Origin: Physcomitrium patens | Taxonomy: Eukaryota; Streptophyta; Bryopsida; Funariales; Funariaceae | NCBI RefSeq assembly: GCF_000002425.4 | Contig: NC_037261.1 | Coordinates: forward strand, 5,168,825 to 5,232,824 | Direction: 5' to 3' | Length of the DNA stretch: 64,000 bases | Shown: positions 12,091-22,535 of the stretch, piece by piece | How the letters are laid out: the number at the start of each line of letters is the position of its first letter | Numbering within the stretch: the first letter of the stretch is position 1 | Made by a program: the position numbers and the translations under genes | Notes under the pieces: generated by a model | Told to the model about the DNA's origin: nothing | The model's database searches: none | Seen by the model: only the letters and a program-made list of their open reading frames with translations

Positions 12091-13494
12091 AAAATGAAGG
12101 ATAGCTAGATCAATAAAAGATAATGATTATTCATCCAAAAAATCATATTTAGAAAGAGAAATAATATCACAATATTGTATTACATATCATCTTGTTTGGA
12201 AATACATTGGGCATTTGGTTGTGAAAGGTGAGGTTGTATTTTATAAGTATCCAAGAATTCAAATATGTTTCATCTTTAAAAGAAGAATACAATTTAAATT
12301 TTAATTCAAAAGTGCTTAAGTCCAATACAAAGTGCTCAAAACAACACTCTTTTTAGTGATCTCAACCACACATAAACTCTATTTTCTTTATTACTTTCAT
12401 AATTAGGCAATTTTGAATTTTTTTTTACAAATCTTAACTCTAATCAGTAAACTTTAGCAAGCTATAGCTCCTAATCTAATAGTTTACTTGAAGCAAAATT
12501 TTGTGAAAAAATGCCACTATACATCTTCTATGTGTTCAAATAGAATTCACCTCAATCCAACTTACAGATCATAAGAAATCACTTGAAAAAAACATTAACA
12601 TTACTTGGCCGCCAACTTGAAAGTTAATGCAAACATTCTAGCAGTGACTTCTCCTTCTCTAACTATTAATTTCAACTCAAAATTGGTGTGTAGCTTGATC
12701 TTCAAGTCTTTTAAGACAAAGCCAAATTTCTTCTTCATCCAATAAGTAGAAATCTTACCCAACCCCAAATTTCCAACTTCTGATACTTTCTTCTATTAAA
12801 ATTCAAATATCTTCCAATTGCACTATTGGATTATCACAAAATTTCACATACACTTAGTACATTCAATTAATCAAATATTGTTAAATTTTGAACTATAGAT
12901 GTGATACCAAGTTTATAAACTAGCTGAGAGTACTAGCCTTAATTGTATTACATAAATCCCAAGCTGCCAATACAAATTCTAATTTTGAACAAAAATTATC
13001 AAGTTTAATCAAATCCTACAAAAACAAGCCTTACATCTTTGAAACAAGCTCTAAGCTAAATCTTGAATCCTAATCACTGATCTTCAAAATGTTTCCCTAT
13101 TTTGCCTTAGGTCATCATTTTAGTGGCTAGAGGTCTGATTTCGACCCTATTTTATAAACAATCGACCCTTAAATATCAACCTAACCTATCCTAGGGATTT
13201 TTTAGTCCAATCCTATTCTTAACTTAATTCTAGTATCAACCACGCTAATTATTTATTTCTTTTAACTTGATTTTATTAATTTATGGTCTTTCTAAGGCAG
13301 CAAAAGAATCTCTATAGCCTAGAAGATAAAAGTATTAACCATCCTTCAACCTACTAACTATTAAGGTAAAAAAATAAACTAAGAGGCCTTTATAAAAGCC
13401 ATGTTTAAATATCTTAAATTATTATTGAACCAAGATAATTAGATATTGATTAAAATTTTAATTTTGATTATATTTTTACTATATAATTGTACTA
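12091..13494. other. 3' non-coding part of the outer chromovirus, longer than expected
   Basis: The matching interval in the inner copy is about 0.57 kb, here 1.4 kb. The surplus (about 12.3-13.4 kb) is AT-rich, has no coding homology, and shares short phrases with the 4.5-5.5 kb insertion. It may be another insertion. Confidence 0.4.
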
Positions 13495-14023
13495 CATTAC
13501 GACAATGGATATATATTTTTATTCCAATAATTATCTATATAATTAAATAGAAGTTAATAAATATAAATTAATTTCATAGTATCTTCTAGAATAGCCTCTT
13601 CAAAGCTTCATAGACACAATTTTGATTTTATACATGTTTGTAGTTGATTGATAGATTAGAAATTTAGTCAAAAAGTTAACCACATATCACACGTATTAGT
13701 AGCTTGTGGGACAAGCTAACTATGTGGCACACATATAGAAAACGTACATTGCAAGTTAAGATATGTCTTGCAAAGTTAATACATGTTGGAGGTCCTACAA
13801 AACATTGTCATGTAGCTTCTAATTAGATAGTACATATGGAGACAAGAATGAAGCCTTCTTTACTCTTATCAACGCCTTTCTAGTCTTTAGTCTATAATCT
13901 TCTTATCTTTGGAAACAACCATTATAATTTAATATTATATCATTTTTGAGTAATTATCTAATCTTTTCAAATGATGCAAGAATATTTTGATCTTTCAATG
14001 CATTAAGATTCATATTCTTGACA
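13495..14023 (+). repeat. 3' LTR of the outer chromovirus
   Basis: Aligns with 22-557 and ends ATTCTTGACA. Its left border is blurred by point changes. Confidence 0.8.
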
Positions 14024-14059
14024 TAAAGACCAATTCTTTAATTCTTTGTGCTTATTGTC

Positions 14060-14600
14060 AACTAAATAATTGAAAAGGTGTGAAAATTTTGAGTTAAAAT
14101 TTACAATTAAACTATTAGCTATTGAGATTTCACTTTGTTAGAAAGTTGATTAAGGATTTGTTTAAGATTTAAGATTTAATTGAAATTTGGTTTAAAATTT
14201 TGGATTTTATTAGAATTATTTTAGGATTATATTAAGATTTTATTGGAATTTCATTAGAGTTTGGTTGGATTTTAGTTAAGATTTATTGAAGGCATGTTTT
14301 AGGATTTTATTAGAATTAGTTTAGAATTATATTAATATGTTTTTATATTTTATTTAAGATTTTTTTGGATTTTTATTTTTAATATTTATTTATGATTTCT
14401 ATTTTGATATTTCTTTAGGATTTTTTTGTTATTTATTTAGGTTTTTTGCAAAGTTCCTTAGAAATTCTTTAAGATTGCTTTATATTTCTTTTATAATTCT
14501 TTTAATACTTCTTTTGGATATGATTAAGATTTGATTAGGATTAGTAATCTTTAATTGGAGTTTATTTAGGATTATATTAGAGTTGTTAGGACCTTGTTGT
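14060..14600. repeat. Degenerate AT-rich short repeat
   Basis: Many imperfect copies of a TTAGGATTTTATTAGAATT-like unit, with variable spacing, spread over about 500 bp just outside the outer chromovirus. No coding content. Confidence 0.6.
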
Positions 14601-15511
14601 TCCAATTTCTGATTTATCTTCTTCAACCAAGTGCTAGGTGCAATTTTCAAGTAAGACTACTTCATCCAATTTTATATTATAAGAAGAATTTTCAAAAAAA
14701 TTATTAAAATATTATAGAAGGATTAATGAATAAAACAAATTATTCTTCCTAAAGTTATAACATTGTTGGTACATCATATTCTAATATAGAAAGATGTGCC
14801 AATTAATTGTTAAGTACATCAACTAGTATGTATTACAATATTTATTTAAATGTATGTATGTATGTATGTATAAATGCAATACTAATATCCTTTAAAAAAT
14901 TCAAAGCTACAAGTTTAAAAATAACAGACATGAACATTTCAGTTTAAGTTGAAGAAAATAAACATAATTCAATCTAAATTATAGTGAGCAGAAAGGCAGA
15001 GTAATGAATTAGACTTTGACTACAATAACTTTGAAGAGAAATTATTGGACTACATCAAAGACACAAAAATAGAAGGATCCAACATATTAGATTAAGTTTG
15101 TGTGATATAGTGAAGCTGAATTTGATATTTTTGACTTTTAATGTTTTTTGTGGTTACAAAGATATTTTAATTTTTATGCATGTTTGTAATCTGTCATAAA
15201 GTTATGTCAAAGAAAAAATTAAGATTTGTGGCTTTAGCCACACAACAAATATTAATAATTTAAAATTAATAGTTGAAATTCCTTGTGTGAAGTTTTAAAG
15301 TTAAATACACAACAGATATTATTAATTTATTTGGCTTTATAAACTAATAAAAATTCACAAAAAAATCCTTTGTTGAATAAAACATAATATGGCAACAAAG
15401 TAGTATCAAGACCCAATTTTATTTTGATATAAAAACTTTATATAATATTTTAATATTTGATTGGAATTTTAAAATAATATTTTAGTATTTTATTGATTTA
15501 TTTATTTTTTC

Positions 15512-15542
<31 letters not shown>

Positions 15543-15829
15543 TGTAGAAGATGCTTTTGAAGAAGCTAAGTTTTATAAGTTTTGTAATAGTAATTAAAAA
15601 GGTAAATTGACAAATTACTATAATATTACATAATATTTGAATGCAATGGAATTCTTTAAAAAGACATTATGCAAACAATATTACAATTACATGCTTATGT
15701 ATGAACATGCGCATTATAATATATAGAATATATTTTATTTTTTTTTATGTCAATAAGATAATTTTCAATAAATATTTATATTTAATTATTTTATTTAAAA
15801 TATTTAAAATTTATAAGATATTAATCTAA
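14601..15829. other. AT-rich spacer
   Basis: No gene seen. Contains a short GTAT tandem run near 14.85 kb and an (AT)n tract at 15512-15536. Confidence 0.5.
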
Positions 15830-16420
15830 TGATTTCACATAGTAGACTAGATTCTCGACAAGTAAAATTGCACCTTAATTGTCATACATGATAGTCATTT
15901 CTTTATTTTTCTTATATCTCAAATCAACTAATACCTCTTAAATTTAAATTAGTTTTCTTGTATATTAATATACTACCATATATTTAGTCTCTATTGTAAA
16001 CAAAGCAATTGCTGATTGTTGTTTTATATTAGAATTCTATCAACAAAGAAAAATAAATAATTAATAATAGATTTCTTATTAATTATATCATTAGTTCAAA
16101 TAACATTGTAATATATCTTGAAGTCAATGTTTCAATTTCTAAGTTGCAAGTTTTAATGCATAGTAATCTTGAAATATTTTATAATCTTCTTTACAACCAT
16201 CTAATTTCATTCTCTTCTAACCATGTATTAACTTTTTAAATCTATTGAAAATGCAAAGTTAATTCTCAAATCTACCACTTCATGCATCAATAAAACTACT
16301 CTTAAATTCTATAGCACATCAAGTATTCAATATATTTCTTTATTATACTTCAAAAATTTCATCTTAGTATCAAATAATGTATTAATAAATTTGTAATCGT
16401 TTGTGATGTAATGCTTTGAT
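15830..16420 (-). pseudogene. Ty1/copia pol relic (RT end and RNase H)
   Basis: On the minus strand, around 15.98-16.02 kb, the translation reads QSAIALFTIETKYMVVY. This matches the copia RNase H signature KRQ-x-x-ALSTTEAEYMA in position. Below it follow RLLVDLRYKK and, near 15.85 kb, MYDN-stop-GAILLVENLVYY, the copia CDNQ-x-A-x-x-L-x-x-NPV segment. Upstream (about 16.05 kb) NKKSIINYLFFF matches the D-x-x-x-RKSTSGY-x-F block. Frames shift and stops are common. No LTRs were found nearby. Confidence 0.7.
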
Positions 16421-17500
16421 ATTTTTTTAATGTTCTTGGTTTAAAACATAGTAATGGTGTATAAAAATTATTTCCTTACAATTTCTATCATAATACTATA
16501 ATAAAATAAAATAAAATAGATCCATCTTGTACTATTTCAATCCTTGACTTGAATACACCAATTGAGTTCTTGATTGCATAATTAAACAATTTATATATAT
16601 AAACACTAACATAACAGAAGTTCTATGTTGTACAATATATAAATAGTAATTAAAATTATTTCTATTGAATCTCAATTTTGTATAAGTTGCATCAATTTTT
16701 TGGTACCGTGCCCTCATGAGTTTTTTTAACTTACAAAGTAATTTATTGCATTTACAAAAAAAAATATTCATAGTTTTGTTACATAAATTAGTTTGGGTGC
16801 TTCTTGTTAATATCTCCAAATTTATTATTTTAAAAGAATATTCTCTACATTTACTTGATGCATGTGCACATTTTTACGTTTTTAAGTTTTTAATGCATAT
16901 AAATCTCGAATAAATAGCTGTAAATAGAAGTAAACAAAGATAAATAAACATAAATAAAAGCTTGTTCAATGAAAAAAACTTATTTTTCAAGAAATATTAA
17001 GAAAAGCATCCTAACTATAAATAAAATCATGAATTCTTTTGGATATGTAATATGACTGAAATTTTTTCTTACAATTTGATATCTTTAGAAATCAACTATA
17101 TACACAACCTACAAGTTGCACATTGTATTGAATAATGATTGTCATTGTCCCCTATATAATGAAACCATCTCTTCTTCACTTTTACACTATTTTTAAAACC
17201 TGCCACCTTTGAAAAGCTTCCAAACTTCTAAGGTTTTAAGAAAACAATCTCAACAGAATTATTCACAGCAGCCAAGTAAGGTTGAAAAGAGCAAAATATA
17301 ATAAACCTACTTTTCAAGCAACAAGCAAAGGATTTGGAAGAGAAAAGAGAATTGAGGATATTTCTGAAAAATTATCGATACCTCAGTAGTCTTCGATCCA
17401 AAGAAAAGAAAGTCCAAAAATGGACCTTTGGATCGGGTAAGAAATGCAATGTTACAATGTCTTGAATAGTATCACATGATGTAGAATCTACATAGCGAAA
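16421..17500. other. AT-rich spacer and probable ELMO gene 3' UTR
   Basis: Nothing recognised up to about 17.2 kb. The last 250 bp, less AT-rich, probably belong to the 3' UTR of the ELMO gene. Confidence 0.45.
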
Positions 17501-18460
17501 TCAGGTGGAATTCACAAGGGCAACGTAAGATGGGAGGTCTTCAACACGATCTACGTCATCCAATGCCAATTCCTTCTCAAGCTGTGAGCGAGTTGCTTGC
17601 AGAACAACGTTGAACTCCATGTAAGAGGCCCCTAATGCTAACCATTGTGCATCCAGCAGCTGAAATGCTACACAATATAGCATATCGAAAGCATTTTCAT
17701 CAGTGGCCAGAATATTAAAGAATGATGCCGCAGAAGACGAATTGGGCTTTGCTGCACGTAGATCTAGCAGTTGTATGAGCATGAATGTAATGTTGAGTCC
17801 CCCGACTGCAAATGGATATTCCCATTCAGCTCTCTTTCCTTCTTCCTTGTGCAACAACCTCTGAAACACAGCTGGAAATCTGCGAGCAAAGAAGAGTAAG
17901 TTCTCCAGTGAAATAAATCCTCCTCCTCTGAAGTCAGTGGAAGGATCATTGCCTTGCCAACCCATATCCTTCCACTGTGGCGACACTAGTCCTGGCATGG
18001 CTCTTTCTGGAAACGATGCCTGCCAGAGGGCTTTCAAAGCATCCTGATGCTGCGGCAAAGTTCCGTCGAAAGGTACGGCAAGCCGTTGCTGAAGTTTCTC
18101 TAACCGTCCGACCTGAACAGGAGAGAGGTAATAATCGGGCTTATCACCACCGCCACCATGAAATTGACGACCAAGTACAGCCATGAATAGATTGTTGCCT
18201 ACCCGGAAACCACCTGCTAGCACAACGATAGAGAACCATTGGGCCCACTGTGCAAGCAATTTAGAGACATTGTGTGTCCACACTTGATCTTCTCTTCTCT
18301 TCTTGTCCCTCCAATCCCGATCGTCATCATCATCACTGCTGTGATTACCTAGAAGAGGCTCATTCAAACCCTCGACAGCGGACGACGACTCCCGATCATA
18401 CTTTCTGCCTCCAACATCTTCATGGTGTATTCTTCTCCGCAAAGCCCCTGCTGAATTCAT
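17501..18460 (-). CDS. ELMO/CED-12 domain protein
   Basis: One uninterrupted frame of 319 codons. ELMO domains in animals act in Rac activation and, in ELMOD proteins, as GTPase-activating modules for Arf-family GTPases. Plant members are thought to be ELMOD-like, with roles in membrane or cytoskeletal control. Residues 1-65 are acidic and probably disordered. About 66-100 is hydrophobic or amphipathic. The ELMO domain spans about 134-300, with the landmark MGWQGNDPSTDFRGGGF at 166-182, then ENLLFFARRFP and a NITFMLIQLLDL helix. The frame is open further upstream, but the first ATG is at 18460; an earlier candidate at 18520 is GTG. Plant relatives usually have several introns, so a single coding exon is unusual and could mean a retrocopy, although the frame is fully intact. 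Confidence 0.9.
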   Translation of the reverse strand: MNSAGALRRRIHHEDVGGRKYDRESSSAVEGLNEPLLGNHSSDDDDDRDWRDKKRREDQVWTHNVSKLLAQWAQWFSIVVLAGGFRVGNNLFMAVLGRQFHGGGGDKPDYYLSPVQVGRLEKLQQRLAVPFDGTLPQHQDALKALWQASFPERAMPGLVSPQWKDMGWQGNDPSTDFRGGGFISLENLLFFARRFPAVFQRLLHKEEGKRAEWEYPFAVGGLNITFMLIQLLDLRAAKPNSSSAASFFNILATDENAFDMLYCVAFQLLDAQWLALGASYMEFNVVLQATRSQLEKELALDDVDRVEDLPSYVALVNST

Positions 18461-21400
18461 CGCCCTTCTTCGTTGATCACACTGGCTTTGCCTTAATCCT
18501 CTAAGACCACAGGCACCCACTCCTCAATACCCGAAGTAATGCAGCTTATAACCTTTTAAAAGTTGGTAGCAAGGAGAATCTACAATCGAACAACTAAAGC
18601 GACATTAACTTCCAATCTGAATGGGCTAACTCTAATGACTCACAATCCGTTCACAATGAGCAAACGGGGCCGAAAGTAAGGAATATCACTCCTCTAACCT
18701 GTACTTAAGGTGGATCGCAACTTAGGTCTGACAGAATGAATTCGATGTTTGGACATCAGGCCGTGCTCCTCCCGGCGCTCCACAACCTGTAACCCGTCCA
18801 CTTTGCAGCACGAAAGAGTGTGGCATACCATCTTCCGCTCAATCAATAGACTCCAGACGCACTAACGAACCAGACCCTAGCCATCATCCTGCTCCGTCAA
18901 CCAAATTAATTCTCCTCCAACTCCTATACATCCCCCCGCAATAAACAAAACAACCACCCATCACCATTACTCACCATCAGGTTATAAGAAACCCGAGGAC
19001 TGCGTCAAAATCATCGACTCACCGAAGAAGCAGTCACGCGACACAAATTTTCGCGAGTCTTACAACGTGACGTAACGTCCACGCCACGCAATGCTCCGGG
19101 ACGCGGATTGAGGCAAGCGTAACGACGACCAGCCTGTGCAGATGACCATGGCTATGGCTGAGCAAACCCTACGAGGAGGATCGCCAGGGTGGAGCGTGAT
19201 TGGAATAAGAGGAAAAGCACGAAACCCTAATCGGAGGAAACAGGGGATGCTGCTGCCATTGATGCTGTTGTTGCTATGGGTGATTATTGCGTTGCTACAG
19301 TCCCCTTCCCCACGTCTGTCTGTCTACTCTTTCGTGCTCACGTTCGTTAATGTTTGTTAAAGTGTCTGACTTGGTTTCTGGGATTGCATCAGCTTGTTCT
19401 CTCGCTCTCTCGCTTCATGGTCATGTCCTTTCACGTGAGTGACTGAGCTTCCTACACTTTGATTTGTAGAAAAATTATGTATTTGTTGTAAATGTATTTA
19501 TGTAAATTATGTATATGTATTTAAATATTAAAAAAATATTTTATCCAAACAAGAATTTGTAAGAAGTATATCCTAAAATTTCACAATATAATATGGGAAT
19601 TGATATTTCTATTTACACTTTTATTGTTTTCCTCCATCATGTAATTTTCATCATAATATAATAGTTCCACTACATTTGCGGAGTTACAAACAACAAGTTG
19701 CATTGCCTTCACAAAGTTCTAATCCTTCTTTGCATTCTTTGCCCACTTTCATTTGCCAACATGCTTTTCCATGCTCTCACACACATAAAAAATTATTGCT
19801 ACCATGCAACTATTAAATATTTTGCAAAAAATTATGTTAAATAATTATAATATAAATAAGTTAAAATACAATATCATTTTAAAAATACTTTAAATAATTA
19901 CAATATAACTCTATGTCCATCCTTTTATTTTAGTTAGTTATTTATTACAGCAATAATTTCAATTAAATTTCTATAAATTTTGAATAAAATATTTTTATTA
20001 CATATTTTCTATCATCTTACAAGTGACTACAAAAATATAATAAAAAGTGGTAAATAATATGGTGGGTACACTACCAAGAATATTTTAGTTCATAACACAA
20101 GAATAAAAATGCCTTAAAAAAAATAAGATAATTTTTTTTTCTATATTTTCAGAGAATAATTGTTGTATTAAAATTTATATTTATATATATATATATATAT
20201 ATATATTCATTTATATATATCTAATTCCACATACACATATGTTTTAAGGGTACTTTCAGTAAACTCTTCAACTTTGTTTATCCACATAAAATTTAAAAGA
20301 TTGTTATGGATTTTTCTTAATAGATCTGTGAAAATTTTAGTTGAAAATAAAATAAAATAAGCTTAATTTGATATTGGTTTGGAATAACCATATCTATTAT
20401 GAAATGCCAAATTATAAACTTCTTATATTTTATCATAAATTTTATGACATATATTAAAATATTTTTTGATGTTATGTTATTCCAAATATTCAAATCATAT
20501 TATTTTTTATATGATTATTTATAGTATTTAGAAAAGCATTTAATAAATTTTTATTGAATATTAATAATAATATTTGTACCAAAATTATTAAGTTTAGAAT
20601 GATTAATAAACTAAAAAAAGTGGCCTAGAAATCAAAACATTTTCAAGTGAATTCTGTTTTGTAAGGAATAATTTTTAAAATTTAAAAGAAAATCAGAATA
20701 CTCATTATTATGTGTATGTGTATACCTATAAAATATTTTATTAAAGAATATTATAATATTCAATTAAATTATTGATAATTAATATCACACTCTTATTGTT
20801 ATTCTAATGTTTAAATTCTTTTAATGGTTATTAATTTGTGTGTTTGTATGTATGTGTGTTTTCACACATTATTCTAATAAGACAACAATCTAACATTACA
20901 ATATGATGCCAAAATAATTTGTATCAAATTTTGTGTGGTAAAGTTTACATACTCAAATATCCTCCAAAAAACAAGAAAAAACACACAAATCCACAATTAG
21001 AATAGATAACAAAAACCACCACTACATTTTTACAAACATCTCCGGCCTTTATCAAATTACCTTGTAGACCATAAATTAACTATTACAACAAGTCTAATAC
21101 ACATTTTCAACTATCAAAAATCATTTTTGACCTTCAGTTACTTAAAACCCAATTAATTAACTTTGAACCTGTATGATTAATTCATAAAACAAAAAAAAAA
21201 ATCTTTACGACATGGATGGGTTTGGGGTCCAGACAAGGTGGGGACAAGGTCAAGGCTGGATATGGTCAAAACAAAGGTGGGGTTGGACAATGTGAGGTCA
21301 TGACAGGGGCATGATAGAGATGGAAGATTGAGAACAAGGTCAGAGACAAAGAACATGTATAAAATGGATCATGAGGTGGGAAGGGGGATGTAACTTTAAC

Positions 21401-21912
21401 AAGTCCCTATATATATGTGTGCACTTTGGAACAAGTACATAAATTTAAAAAGATACAATCTATATCACACATGTTGTTTATTTAACAATACATCTTTATC
21501 CCCCCATTAAAAAAATCAGATTTTTTTTTTTATTGTATATATTAAATATTGAAAAAATATACACATATTTGCAAATGAAAATACACATATTAAAACAAAG
21601 TTCATAAAACGAACAAGAAGTTATCTACCCAATTTATCTTATCATGTAGTAATAGTGACTACACTTTACCAAACACTTGTCTCAGCTATTAAGTAGATAA
21701 TGCGAAATTGGGTTCCAGAAAAGTAACAATTTCAACAGCATCGAATGGCACAAGTCACTCTCACACTTACGTCAAAGGAGAGTAAATGGATCCAAGCTTC
21801 TGCACGGAGATAAGGCTGGTAGGCGGTTCGTTTTCAACTTTAAAGTGAAACGTTTGTAAATTATTATATATATTGTCCAGGGATGTAACTGTGCTGCAAT
21901 GCTGATGGGATT
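18461..21912. other. Spacer: ELMO promoter side, then AT-rich DNA
   Basis: 18461-19450 is GC-richer and holds the 5' UTR and promoter of the ELMO gene. On the opposite strand there is a short open frame (ATG 19142 to stop 19360, about 72 codons, hydrophobic centre) with no recognised homology, and a telo-box AAACCCTAA at 19222-19230. From 19.45 to 21.2 kb the DNA is AT-rich with an (AT)n tract at 20181-20206 and no gene. Confidence 0.45.
21210..21380. repeat. Purine-rich degenerate repeat
   Basis: Imperfect GGGACAAGGTC-like units on the plus strand. Base composition differs sharply from the AT-rich flanks. It resembles the purine arm of the foldback element near 61.1 kb, but no matching inverted arm is present here. 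Confidence 0.5.
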
Positions 21913-22257
21913 ATGGTGACAACCCATGAAACGCTGCATGAACCAGACTTGTCATCCTGCCGACAGTGCGATCAAGTCGCTATGAACGCTTCCGTGCAAC
22001 GGTTTAGTGGCCTTGGTGGTAACAAGGTTGTCAGATCGATATGGATGCAAGAGGACGTCCTTGGAGGCCCCACCGCGTTTGGAAATGTTGGGGTTGCGGA
22101 CAATTCAAAGCCCTGCAGTGAAGCCAAACACTTCACGAGGGTGAGGCAAGAATTAGACGGGTGTGCGGTGTTGGTGGTTGCCATCCCTTCAGAGCATCGG
22201 TTGCATCTGGATTTGAAGAGCTACGGGCCCTTTGGGGTTTTATCTCTGGGCGCGTGA
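21913..22257 (+). other. Open frame of 114 codons, gene status uncertain
   Basis: Starts with ATG in a GC-rich island just upstream of the coiled-coil gene. The product has no domain I recognise. It could be a small gene, but it is equally likely to be part of the 5' leader of the next gene, since the island is continuous with it and both strands show open frames. Confidence 0.25.
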
Positions 22258-22535
22258 AGGGTCGCTGCCCCTTTGGGTCGAGCGCAGACAGCACGGAGGA
22301 TGAAGAACGCGAGGGAAATTCAGATGTGGGGCAGGGGTCCAGTTGACATCAGGCAATGTAATTCAGAGATTATTGTAGGGATTCCTGAACCAATTTGTAT
22401 GGAGGATTTGAAGCTATTTGAATTTGTTTCATTGGTTCTTAATCGCCCAAGCTAGTTGCGGTGCAGGCGCCAGGAGGCATTTAGCGGAGTAGAATTGTGA
22501 GTGTAAGATTACAAGGTGCCGAAGCGAATCCCGCA

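Larger units (their letters stand above)
22..14023 (+). mobile_element. Outer Ty3/gypsy chromovirus, decayed and split by a nested insertion
   Basis: The two ends are matching LTRs in the same orientation (22-557 and about 13495-14023). Between them, on the plus strand, lie gag and protease relics (753-1504), the start of RT up to 1850, and then, after a 7.5-kb insertion, the rest of RT, RNase H, integrase and a chromodomain (9348-12090). Order and similarity to the inner copy make it a chromovirus of the same family. Without the insertion it would be about 6.5 kb. Every gene is full of stop codons, so it is inactive. The gag region is shorter than in the inner copy, which points to an internal deletion. 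The 5 bases outside each LTR (TAGAA and TAAAG) agree only partly, as expected for an old insertion. Confidence 0.85.

Noticed and set aside
16532-16913. Open frames on both strands near 16.7 kb
   Set aside because: AT-rich sequence without homology or splice context.
18461-18520. ELMO gene start 20 codons upstream at 18520
   Set aside because: The codon there is GTG. The first ATG in the frame is at 18460, and a plant gene is unlikely to start at GTG.
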